A stretch of DNA of 64,000 bases from Astrothelium macrocarpum (lineage: Eukaryota > Ascomycota > Dothideomycetes > Trypetheliales > Trypetheliaceae). The DNA is taken from contig JAGEMR010000024.1 in assembly GCA_021030915.1 (NCBI GenBank), forward strand, positions 62,001 to 126,000, written 5' to 3'. Shown here one piece after another: positions 43,833 to 55,000 of the stretch (position 1 is its first letter; each line of letters opens with the position of its first letter). The translations under genes and the position numbers were made by a program. The notes beneath the pieces were generated by a model. That model was not told the origin of the DNA. It was given only the letters and a program-made list of their open reading frames with translations, and searched no databases.

Positions 43833-45734
43833 ATGGCGGTTCGCTACATCTGTCTTCGGTGTATATCCAGAAATAGACGTATCTCTCATTTTCCCGCGCC
43901 TGTGCAACGAATCCGTACACAGCAAGGTGAACAGTTTCAAAACGGTTCAAGGCCATTCGGTCACTTTCCACGGCGCCATGATTTACTCAAACCCAAGCGA
44001 CAGACCCTTCAAAAACAAAAAGACGATGGAACGGTGATTTCGAGAGACAGGGAAAAGAGTGTACTTGACATATTGGAAGAGCGTGGCCTGGTACATAGCA
44101 TTGCCGGGTAGATTGAATAAGAGAAATACAAAAGAGGATTGCGCCTTACACTTCGTAGGAATCGAGATGGCTTGAATACACTACTCGAGAGAAAGAGGAT
44201 TGGTGTCTATGTGGGAGTCGATCCTACTGCACCCTCGCTCCATGTTGGACATCTTCTCCCCTTAATGGCTTTGCTTTGGATGCATCTATATGGCTATCCT
44301 ACTATATCCCTTGTACGTATGGGTATTTTGCTGTTGATGCTCGAGAGTCGCTAAGAAAACTCAGATTGGAGGCTTCACCGCCAGAATCGGCGATCCTTCA
44401 GGACGTACGACTGCAAGAGATGCCCAGAGCTCCTCAACACTAGAGAATAATACACAAGCGATGATCGCTCAGATAAATAAGATCTGCAAGTCATTCAAAG
44501 ACTACGCCGCAACACATGGATATTCGCATCTTGGACGGCATAGAGTATTAGATAATGCGGAATGGGGACAAAAGTTGAGTGTGGAGCAATTCCTGCGCGA
44601 GATTGGGAATGATGTAAGATTAGGGACCATGCTGAGCAGAGATACGTAAGTACGGATTCAGACCTCTTTCATTTGACTCAAAAAATCCCATTCAAAGAAT
44701 GCGAACTGAGTCTTGGACAAGCGTCAAAACCCGCATGGAAAAAGGCGACGGCATGTCCTTTGCCGAATTCTCCTATCCCCTCCTCCAATCCTACGACTTC
44801 AAACACCTCTACGAGAACGAAGCCGTACAGCTCCAAATCGGCGGCTCCGACCAGTACGGCAACATCGTCGCCGGCGTCGACGTCGTCAAACACTCACTCG
44901 ACAAACCATCCGAACCCAGCGACACAAAAAAGCCCATCAACAATCCCCTCAACATCCCCTACGGCTTCACCGTCCCCCTCCTCACCACTTCCTCCGGCGC
45001 CAAGTTCGGCAAAAGCGCGGGCAACGCCATCTGGCTCGACCCGAACAAAACCAGCATCTTCGATCTCTACGGCGTAAGCCCTCGTTTCCCCACCCCCCCA
45101 AAATGGAAACCCGTAACTAACGAGAACGCAGTTCATGCTCTCCACCAACGACGCCGATCTCCCCCGCTATCTCCACCTCTTCACGCTCCTCCCCACCTCC
45201 ACCATCGCCAGCATCATGCACCAGCACGCACACGACCCGAGTGCTCGCACCGCGCACCACCGTCTTGCGGCGGAGTTTGTCGCGCTGGTCCATGGCCGCG
45301 CGGCGGCGGAGCAGGCGGCTAGTCAGCATGCGCAGGTGTTCGGGCGACGGGGTGCTAACGGTGGGTTCGCGGAGGCGGGCGTCGAGAGGGAAGTGGAGCC
45401 CAAGGTGGATATGGATGCGCTGGCGCCGACGGCGAGGCTGCCGCGGAGCGAGGTGGTTGGGCGGTCGTTGGTGCGGGTGCTGTGTGAGGCGGGGATTGTG
45501 GGGTCGAGGAGTGAGGGGCGGCGGTTGGTTCAGGCTGGGGGTTGCTATGTTGGGTGTGTTAGGGGTGGGGGGGAGGGGCTGGAGTTTAGGAAGGTGGAGG
45601 GTGGGGTTGAGGAGGTGGTGCGGGCGGAAGATTTGGTTGGGGGGAGGATGTTAGTGGTGAGGAAGGGGAAGAGTATGGTTAGGATTGTGGAGGTTGTCGA
45701 TGGGGAGGAGGTCAGCGGCGAAGGTGACGGATGA
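43833..45734 (+). CDS. mitochondrial tyrosyl-tRNA synthetase
   Basis: Model: join(43833..44107,44159..44312,44365..44645,44722..45073,45132..45734), 554 aa. The N terminus (MAVRYICLRCISRNRR) is an Arg-rich mitochondrial presequence. The class I signature HVGH lies at 120-123 in DPTAPSLHVGHLLPLM; IGGFTARIGDPSGR follows, then GDGMSFAEFSYPLLQSYDF, QIGGSDQYGNI with tyrosine-binding residues, and KFGKS at 331-335 as the KMSKS loop. The C terminus has an S4-like tRNA-binding module (LVRVLCEAGIVGSRSEGRRLVQAGG). It charges tRNA-Tyr in mitochondria. The fourth intron could end at either 44697 or 44721; the later acceptor was chosen because it gives RDTVKTRMEKGDG. The last exon is very G-rich. It converges on NOP7, ends 130 bp apart. 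Confidence 0.93.
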
Positions 45735-45864
45735 GGGGATGATGGGCTGGAATCTCGATTCTGGTGGAACTTCTGGTTATGTAAAATATGGTTGTAATAT
45801 TATCCCATGTCATGCTCAGGAACATAGAAGTCATCCCAGTAACGTTAATTCTTGCATAACATTT

Positions 45865-48120
45865 CTACTCCCCACCCCTCTCAATCCTCCTTCTCTTCGC
45901 CCTGAGCTTCTCCGCTTCTGCATCCCTCTTCGCATTCCCATCCAAAATCTTCTCCAGCGCCTTTCTCTTCTTCCGACTCATCATCGTTTTCCTTCGTTCC
46001 AACTCCTCCTCTTCCTCCCGTCGCCTCCGCATCTGCTTCCGCCGCAGTTCCTCGCTCTTCTTGCCCTTCTTCATTCCACCGATATCCTCTGCACGCGGTG
46101 GCGGCAGTCCTGCAGCCTCGGCTTCAAGCTCGCGTTGGTGGAGGGAGGCGGTTGGCTCGGGTTCTGGGTCAAACCCCGCCCAGTCAGAATCTTCTGAGGT
46201 TGCGTCTGCATTGGTTGGGACTGCTCCGTTGGGTTCTCCTTCGCTATCGTCTTCACTATCGTCTTCGGATTCGGCAACATTCATGCCTTCGCCTACTTCG
46301 ATGTCATGCTCGAATTCTAACAGCGGATCGACTCCCTCCTTTCCAATGTCTTTGGAATTACCATTTTCGCTAGTTGCTCCGTACTCATCCTGCTCTTGGG
46401 CACCTTCAATAGCCGCGCGCTCCTCTGCTTCCGCCTCTGCGATCTCGGCTTCACCATCCATCTCCTGCTCCTCAAGTGACTGCGTCGGATCATACTGGCC
46501 TTTCTTTGGCTTCATCCACGGGCTCAGATGCGGTGGGAGGGTGGCACCTGGTGCATATAAATCCGGTCTTAATAATTTGCCAGCATTGACGCAGTCCCAT
46601 ACCCATTGTGGCTGAATATAGGTCCTATTGGGATACCGTTGGCCAAAATTGGGAGTCGGGTTTGTCTGCACAGCATCGACGGCGTCTTCACCATTTGCTC
46701 CATTCGTAGGGACGTTCGGGTCACGTTCTGATGCGACTGTTGATGTCGGTAGAGGTGGGCGGTCGACTACTTGATGTGTGATGCCAGAATCACTTTCACT
46801 TGTTGTGAAAGACCCGTCGCCGAGAACAGGATCCCAGCCCACGCGTTTGCATCCGAAGGCTTTGAGAAGAAATTCGAGGGGTTGACGGGGCGTTTCGCGG
46901 GAGAGATAGAAGGTGAATGAGGCGAAGAGCGATGCAGCTTCATTGCTGCTGACTTGTGGTTGGGGGAGGACATCGGCATCTTGAACGACAGGTTCGAAGG
47001 TGTCGATAGCTGTGCTGGGTTCTGGAACTTCTGAAGCCGAAGGCTGCGGGGCTGGTTCCTCTATTGAGGATTTAGATTCATTTTCTATTGCATCTAACGC
47101 AGCAAGGCGGTCTGCCTCTGCCTGAGCTACTGCAGACTGATCCCCATCTTTTAATGTCTCGCCTGTCCCATTGGTCATATGGGACTGCTGGGATACCTCT
47201 GCAAAGCCTCGACCTTCTATGGTGAAAGCACCAAGTTCACCTCCACGATTATCGGAATCTGCGTTGAATTTTGGTGGGTATACCAGTCCCATAGATGTGT
47301 AGAGACGGAAGTTGACAAAGCCTAGCAGCGTGGTGTAAAACTCCACAAATGTACCCATTATCCGGAAGTCGATGTCTCCACTTGTCCGTTGGACAAATTT
47401 ATATGGCACCAACCAAAGTATATCTTGTCCCTGTATGGTGGCTTGGTAGTAAATGCCCTTGATTGATAAAAAGGATTTTCTCAGTGAATGCGAGACAATC
47501 AGATAGTGCTCGAATTCTAGGCATAGCCTTTGACATAGAGCAATAGTTTTGGCAGGAACGGCAGAGGTGGAGGGAAGATTTGCGAATAGAAAAAGCATTG
47601 ATAGAGCATCATCGAGATCGCGCAGGGCATCTATGAAGGTAGGATACCGCTCCTTGATGATGTGGTCGAGAGTTATTTGTGGGGTGAGGTTTTTTTCTAA
47701 CCGAGCTGCGTCACTGATTTCACCTCGACCAAGCGCTCGCGCAATCTTTTTTGCCAATGCCTTGTGCTCCCGAAACTTGCGGAGAAGAGGCTCATGTAGT
47801 AGGTATTGTACATCTCGTGTGTAATAGAAAGTGGTTTGAGGAGTAGCGGATTTGGACACCTTCTTCTTGTTGCGCGGTTCTCGAGGATATATGCCTGGGC
47901 AATATTCAGCATTTCAGTCCCCAAGAAGCATATGATAGCCCCGACTTACCTTTGAATATACATAATCGTCGAAAATCTGGTAATGAAATTTGAAGCTTGC
48001 GCACAGCTTGGGTTCTCGTGATGAAGTTTTTGGCCTGGCCGGACGTTCCTGAGAGACGTTAGCGGATTATATAGGTTTTTCAATTGCAGAAGCATTACCT
48101 TTCTTCTTCATCTGCGCCAT
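45865..48120 (-). CDS. NOP7: Pescadillo homolog NOP7 (60S ribosome biogenesis)
   Basis: Model: complement(join(45865..47894,47950..48048,48099..48120)), 716 aa. Residues about 1-290 are the Pescadillo N-terminal domain: [59 protein letters not shown], and VPYKFVQ. The BRCT domain runs at about 360-480 (FTFYLSRETPRQPLEFLLKA to YIQPQWVWDC and LLRPDLYAPGATLPPHLSPW). The end is acidic, then Lys/Arg/Glu-rich coiled coil (RRREEEEELERRKTMM). NOP7 joins Erb1 and Ytm1 in the nucleolar PeBoW complex for 27S pre-rRNA processing. The long third exon alone covers residues 42 onward; the small first exon (22 nt) is needed for the start. Its promoter is shared with PIG-U. Confidence 0.95.
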
Positions 48121-48326
48121 ATTTCATGATGTGATTGGATTGAAATTGTTTCTCTGCAGTTGAATTTCTTGCTCCACAAAACCTGCCCACCTGGTCTGTG
48201 CTCACCTCCGCGGCATGCGTTAAATGGCCGAATGTTTGCGACTCTGCGCCACGAGAAGACAGAAGAGACGGAGGCTGACTGTTCAATCTTGGTGAAGAGA
48301 TGTCGTACAGGCTCTAAGACTCTATC
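48121..48326. promoter_or_regulatory. bidirectional promoter between NOP7 and PIG-U
   Basis: Only 206 bp separate the two divergent start codons (48120 minus, 48327 plus), so both transcripts must start within it. No TATA box is obvious. Confidence 0.6.
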
Positions 48327-49834
48327 ATGACCATCGATCGGCGGAAGGTGATCCTATTTGGATCAGCAGCTGCTATTCGTCTCCTTCTCTTCTCTGTTTT
48401 CCCTTCCCTCCCAGATCTCTTGACTGGTCGAGTCGAGATATCCACTCCTGTAACGAGTTTCAAGAGATGTGAGCGCTTATTAATTGGCAGATAGACCGGC
48501 TGAAGTGCTAATCAGCATTGGGGATTTAGTACAGGAAGGCTTGTTCCTCTATACACATAATGTCTCTCCTTACGACGGCGGGGTCTTCCACCAAGTACAG
48601 CAAACTCCACCTTCTCAATAGCCAAAAGTCTGATCATTTATTAGGCTCCGCTCCTACTTCCTCTGTTCTCGTTGCTTCCGGACTTAAATCAGTATCCATT
48701 CGCGACCAATGTCTTATATACTCTGGTTGATCTGCTTTGTGCGGATGCGCTTATGGGGTTGTCAGAGACTGGCGAGGCCACTTCTTCGCGGCTTTTTACA
48801 TCGCCAAGGAAAGGAATGGTATGGGACGCCGTCTCGATCGGTGCTAGGTGTGGCATACAAACATTGTGGCTTCCGAACGTGTTCTGACCTTTCGCTAGCT
48901 TTCTCTTCAATCCATTTACCATTTTAACTTGTCTAGCACGACCGACCAGTGTCTTCACGAATCTCTTCATCACCCTCGCTACCACCAAGGCAGCACAAGG
49001 AGCTTCCTCCACGTACATCATCGCGCTTTCTTTCGCCTCTTACCTGTCCCTCTACCCTGTCCTCCTCTTTCCCCCTCTGGCTCTTCTGTGCTACGACCGC
49101 CAAACATCTTCCACACCCAAATCCAGTTCACCAAATCCTATCATCTTCACAATCACACACCTGACCTCTCTAGCTGCTGGAATTGGCGCCCTTCTTTACC
49201 TCTCCTACTTGCTCACGGGCTTCTCTTGGGAGTTCGTTCCTTCCACCTACGGTGTCCGACTGCTCCTCCCTGACCTCACCCCAAACGTGGGACTGTGGTG
49301 GTATTTTTTCACAGAAATGTTTGATAGCTTTAGAGAATTCTTCCTTGGCGTTTTCTGGTTGCATATGGCGTCATATGTAGGTGGACTTAGCTTCCGCCTG
49401 AGAAAGCAGCCACTGTTCGTGGTTACCACTTTGTTGGGCATACTTGCAGTATATCAGCCATATCCGAGCATCTCGGATACAAGTCTTTATTTTGCATTTC
49501 TGGCATTATATCGGCATATTATACCACGTGAGTTTTTCTTAGTTTACGCTGATCCCTCCAAAATTTCTGTGAGAGGAAAGTGCTGACACTCGCAGTAATG
49601 CGTTATTCGTTCTTCCTTGTTGCGGCATTACTGTATGCATCATTCCTGGGGCCGGCCTTTTATTATTTGTGGATTTACGCTGGATCAGGCAATGCGAATT
49701 TCTTCTACGCCATCACCCTTGTTTGGAGTCTCGGCCTGTCTTTTATCGTTGCGGATTCGCTGTATGCAGTCCTACGAGACGAGTGGGAAGTGGAACGTCC
49801 AGAAATGAAAGGCAAGGAAGCCCGGCAGATATAG
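48327..49834 (+). CDS. GPI transamidase subunit PIG-U (GAB1/CDC91)
   Basis: Model: join(48327..48468,48530..48594,48645..48847,48899..49527,49596..49834), 425 aa. The N terminus (MTIDRRKVILFGSAAAIRLLL) leads into the first membrane helix, then VEISTPVTSFKR, LFLYTHNVSPYDGGVFHQAPL and LFNPFTILTCLARPTSVFTN, conserved PIG-U motifs in the right order. Further down come FTEMFDSFREFFLGVFW and about ten hydrophobic segments in all, with a charged C-terminal tail (RDEWEVERPEMKGKE). PIG-U belongs to the ER GPI transamidase with GPI8, GAA1, PIG-S and PIG-T, attaching GPI to proteins such as the surface protein upstream. Four GT-AG introns; their removal keeps the motifs continuous. The 3' end is 39 bp from the convergent NAA40 gene. 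Confidence 0.92.
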
Positions 49835-49873
49835 CGAATCCAATCATTGCATCCGCACCGCTTAGAACCCATC

Positions 49874-50566
49874 TCACACTTCCTTTGACATGATGATATA
49901 GTCTAGCCTCTTGACAACCCCATTCCTGAGTCGTTTTGGCTGCGGGCTAAATTCGTCGTCCACGTATCCTATCTTCCTGTAGAACCTTTCTGCAACCTCA
50001 TTTGACGTAAAGACTGTCAGCATGACTTTCTCTACACCAACTCTGATCGCAATCTGCTCGACACATTGCATGAGACATTTCCCAATGCCATGATGACGGA
50101 AGCAAGGCAAAAGGTGGATTTCGTAGATGTAGAGTACCTCATATCCATCTTCTTCGGTAATCATAAAGGAAAGGAATCCTTTGACTGCAGTCTCCGGTTG
50201 CAGCTCATTTAAGGCAGTTCCACCAAGAGTGTGCTCCGCTGTCCTTGCTTGCTTGAAAAGCAAATACCGCATGTCTTTATCGCTCATCTCCCTCTTCTTA
50301 GCCTTTGGTTTCCAGCCTCGGCTCGATGATTTGTACGCTGCTGATGACGTGAGCTCGACAAGTTTGAAACAGGCACTGAATTCAGCCTCGGAGAGACTCT
50401 GAGCATAGCCAAAATCGATAGTGTAGGATACATCCTCTATTGTAAGGAAACGAGAATCAGGAGGAAGAAATTCTAAGGAGAATGAGGAGGAAGAGAGTTT
50501 ATTAGCATATTCGACAATACTGAGCTCATCGCTCTCTTTAGTATGAGGAGTCTGCAACAGGCGCAT
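49874..50566 (-). CDS. NAA40: histone N-alpha-acetyltransferase NatD (NAA40)
   Basis: Single exon, 230 aa from ATG 50566. A frame continues upstream without a preceding stop, but no ATG gives a better start. The GNAT fold is in order: FSACFKLVELTSSAAYKSSSRGWKPKAKKREM, a signature region of NatD enzymes, then KDMRYLLF, GFLSFMITEEDGYEVLYIYEIHL, the acetyl-CoA loop RHHGIGKCLM, EKVMLTVFTSNEVAERFYRKIGY and a final DYIIMSKEV. NatD acetylates only the N-terminal Ser of histones H4 and H2A. The substrate specificity is inferred from the family-specific GWKP segment. The gene is compact and sits between housekeeping genes in convergent orientation with PIG-U. Confidence 0.86.
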   Translation of the reverse strand: MRLLQTPHTKESDELSIVEYANKLSSSSFSLEFLPPDSRFLTIEDVSYTIDFGYAQSLSEAEFSACFKLVELTSSAAYKSSSRGWKPKAKKREMSDKDMRYLLFKQARTAEHTLGGTALNELQPETAVKGFLSFMITEEDGYEVLYIYEIHLLPCFRHHGIGKCLMQCVEQIAIRVGVEKVMLTVFTSNEVAERFYRKIGYVDDEFSPQPKRLRNGVVKRLDYIIMSKEV

Positions 50567-52047
50567 TTCTGATGTTCGGACTTTGTCAGATCTTTGATTA
50601 CGGTGTAAACAAAGGGTGGTGCTTAAGTCTAGTCGCGTAGAACGGAAGACGCGTTTGGTCGTGTTCAAATGACGTCAGCGTACTTTGATTCGGCGAAATT
50701 AAGAGTCCGCTTTTTGGGACTTTCATCTGATTAGGTATACTGCACAAGTCATCATACACTGGACGTACTATTTTCCAGAACCGGGCGGCTTGGGATGAGG
50801 ATTTGTTTTGGCCCGTCTTCATTGCAAACTTGCAGACGCTATGCGACAATCCGGGGTTCACGTTCTTCCAAATTGAAGGGCAATGTAGTCGACCTAGACC
50901 ATGTATATTTCACCAGAACACTGTGGCGTTCATTGGGATCTTAACAAATGTATAGTTCATTCAGAGACAGCGTGCATTGGGGTTGTGGAGAGACATAGTG
51001 CGTGCAATTAGAAGTGAGAGGGGAATTCGAAATCAAAATAAATTCTGATTCCTGACATGTTCACTGCAGCTGTTCCAGATTCCTCGACGAAAAACGAGCT
51101 TCTCCAATATGCGAGGACCGAATTCGAGCAACATAGGCATGTAAAAGATATCGTATGTTGCTTCTATCACCCTCTAATCTTGCTCGGCCTGCTTACGAAG
51201 CCCAGGCTCACATACGTTATTTGATCTCGGTATGCGAAGAATTAATGTTTTTATTTGCATTGTTGCTATTCTAACAATCATCAGACAGGAAAGACTGAAT
51301 TTGATGGGATGAAGAGATACATAGAAGAGCAGGCTCAGTGAGAATTAGTAGTGTCGTTTGTGTTTTGGACAGGATATAAGATTGAAGAGATTGCTTAATC
51401 CGCCCAAGAAGCATCCATCTCGACAGACCTAATTGAAGTCGAGACCTTTATGTTGTTGCTTTGCACAGAGAAGTCCTTGACTACGCGGGCACAATACGAA
51501 TCTATAAACTAGTCGTGGACAAATAAGACGACTGAAGTTACCAAAGGGACTTGTGCCCAGTACCCAATCGACTTCAGGTACTAGAAGTGATATGAAGACT
51601 AGAGTCAAAGGGTGACGAGTTGATGGAAAGACAACAGGGCTTGGATTGATATAGAATACTAAAACCGAAGTTTTTCTTAATTTGGGCACCGACAAGTGAC
51701 TAAGAGACGGCCCACATCTTAAATTCGCGTCGCATTAATATAGATTAGACGACATCATTCTGAGCATCAGGCAACGATATTAATGTAGAATAGAAGGAGT
51801 GATGATAAGGATATTACCTAAGCCCATTCACATGCGGAGGCGGACCGCTATGGGCCAATGCGATGTAGGGATCTAGACCGGTAGAGTTGCAGCATGCGAG
51901 ACCCCCAAACCCGACAAAATAAAGTGCCGCTTGCTAGTAGCGTGCCGCGAAGATCATTGATAGATGAGTGACTTATGCGCGACATGAAGCAACACTGATC
52001 GACACCATGCTTCGCAAGAAAACGGCATTTCATCTTCTCTCCAAACA
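50567..52047. other. intergenic, no gene recognised
   Basis: Upstream of two divergent genes. Open frames are under 90 codons and without domain. No repeat noticed apart from A+T-rich stretches. Confidence 0.4.
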
Positions 52048-55000
52048 ATGTCTGGCCGCGCCAAAAACCCGGCGCCCAGGTCCTCCACCTCATCTCCACC
52101 TTCGATTGCCTCTTCCTCCACCGTGAGCTCGAGACTCATTCGCAAATCTCAAGAAGTTGGAGGTCCCGTTGGCGTTGCAGGTCGCAGACAATCGCCGGGC
52201 AAATTGGCCGGTTTGAACGCAACGGCCCAGAATGACGATGGATATCTCCAAGCTAAAGGCTATCTCGACAATGGGTTCACCACGACAGACTCTGTACGTC
52301 GAAACCACGCGAGAAAGAGTGGAGGTTTTCTATTGGAGCCTGCTTTCAATACCAAGCAGTTCTTTCCTACAGAAACTTACCGATCAGGACAAGATGATAA
52401 AGGCAAGGGGCGGGCAGACGGCTCCATATCAATCAGTGAAAAAAGTGTGGCGGCATCTTCATCCCAGAAATCAAGTCATGGGGCATATACTAGTTCCTCT
52501 GAAACACCCTATTCGGCTATCGTTCGGCATCAACGCAATGATGCTGGAGCTAAACAGGTACTCGATGACATGAGTGGTGTTATTTTGGCAGAAAATATTC
52601 AAAATACCAACACACGAGATGGCGATGCCGACGGAAATGGCGATCTACAAGGCATGCGGAAGGTTAGAGGGAGCGCAGATAGGGCTCGGAACGGGGGACA
52701 TGCTATGGCTTCAAGGCAATCTGGCATGGATCCAACAGACATCGTGAACATGGCCTTGAACCTAAGCGAAAGTCGGCGGCGACATCTAACTGCTGGCCGA
52801 CTGGCCTCGATGCCCATCTCTAATGGAAGACGAATTGCTTCTGCAGGTTTACAGCAACCCAGCCTAACACTCCAAGGAAGCTATCGCGCCAACGAATCAG
52901 GAAACTTGCTCCAGCAGCATCTCCAGAAACAAATCTACTCTTCACGTGGCGTCTCGCCCGCAAGTGCACGGCCACACTCCTATGTTTCCAACAGTTCCAA
53001 TGCGTCTGCCCCTCTAGATAGGGGATCGGAATCTCCATCGGCTTTTGATCAGTCAATAGGCTACGGCTTCAATTTCTCTGCCGGAACAATTGCTCGAGCC
53101 GAAAAGGCACGGAAAGCTGTTGAGCTGTCGATTGAGTTCAGGAGACTCCTACAATTTCTTCCCCCGCTTCAACCAGATTCATCTGCACCAGTGACAACTG
53201 CGAGTCATCCGGGCTCACCCAATGTGGAGATCAGCAGAGCTCCTACTCGTACCGACCAAGAGCGTCCGCTTGGTAGAGCATACAACCCCTTACAACTAAT
53301 TCGTAACCGAAAGGTGAGAGCTCGAGAGCGAAGACAATTCGATCTAGACGTGGACGTGTGGGACAATGTCGATACTGCGAAATATTGGATTGACACTGTC
53401 GAAGAACGCTCTGAGCGTCCAGATTATCGGTTACAAGATACTGTTTTACTTCCTAACCCGGATCTTGATGAGCAGACCAAGGCTGCAGGGGACCAGCAGA
53501 CTGGACCTTCGGCTAAGGCAAAGAGGTCAAGACTCGATTGGACGATTTCTCCGTGCGAAGCCTTCGCAGATGCTCATTGGCTTGAGCAAGGTGACAATAA
53601 AGCCTCCATTGAAAATAGACATGGGCATAAATTATTCCCCGGCTACAAACCTCCAGCTGTTCAAAATCCTGCTGTAGATACTGAATTCAATCACAACATG
53701 CGACAAAAGCACAAAGACCATGAAGAACCTGGAAGCGCGGCTTCCTCAATAGCATCACAGGAGATTCCTGAAGACAGGCGAGGTCGAACTCATAGAAAGC
53801 GGAACTTCTTGCATCTGCCCATTACCGAGGCCCATGGAAAATTCAAAAGACGATCCTGGCACCGCAGTCCGAGCAGATCAAGCACATCCTCGAACCTCTC
53901 CACTTCTGAGCATGAAGATGAGAATGGACGTGTGAAACCGACGATAAAAGTTTCTACTGAGGATGAAGAGACAGGCCCACTGGCAAGACACATGCATACT
54001 CTCATGCAGTCTGAAAATATTGGTGTACCTGGTGCCTCACCAATCTCTCCTGACCACTGGGACAATCAGCACGCAAGACATCCCATCTCTAACCGATTTG
54101 ACAACCATTTAGATTCTTCTACAACTGGCGACTCTGCTAGCTCGCGGGACCATCGTCACTGGCCAACATCAAGAATTCTTGAATTCGCTAAAAAGCCTAG
54201 ACGCGATCTCCGAGAAGAATCTGAAAATCAGGCACGATCTTCTCTTGATACGCTGGACTCTACCACCCCCGATAGTCCTAATCCGAGTAATCTCATACCC
54301 AGTATAGGTGTCGATCTTTCTCCTCCACCGACCAGCGGGCGTGGCTCGCCAAGTAAGCACAAGCTGCCCAAGTTCCACTTTTTCCGTAGTGGCGACGACA
54401 AGGCCAAACACAATATCGAATCAAATGATTTCGCCTTTCCATCCAACGGCACAAATGGACCTCGACTTTCAGCTGACGAATCGCGGATACCAAATCGCTC
54501 CAGTCTCGAAGTTCCTAGGCTCACCAGATTACGGCATGTTCGTTCACGCACTGCCGATGAGGGCTCTTCTTTCAGAGGCTCCAAAGATAGCATTGCAGAG
54601 AAAGATTGGAATGAAAACAAAGAGCCTTCTTCGGCTGTTGGGAGATTTTTCAAAGGAAGTCTTCTTGGGGATCGGGGTCCGAGAATTAGCGACCGTGCGC
54701 GGAAGAAAGATCCTTCTACTGAAAGTTTGAGAGCACCAGAAGGCTCCATTGGGCCATCTGATGTTTCAACCGATGCTTCTGGCGACGAAGATGAAGCACT
54801 GCACCGCGAACGCAAACCGAGGCCTTTGCCAGCTTACGACGAAGCTAGCATCACAGACGAGGACGGGCGAAGTGGTCGACGAGGGTCAAAGCCGCGGTAC
54901 TATATGACAAACCTGCCATCTTTCAAGCACTCGTCAGCCGTGGAGAAGAGTCAAGGAGTTTCGACTCCACCACAGAATGAAGATCCTATATCAACTCAGC

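Noticed and set aside
45241..45654. 137-codon Arg/Trp/Gly-rich frame
   Set aside because: Out-of-frame reading of the G-rich TyrRS exon.
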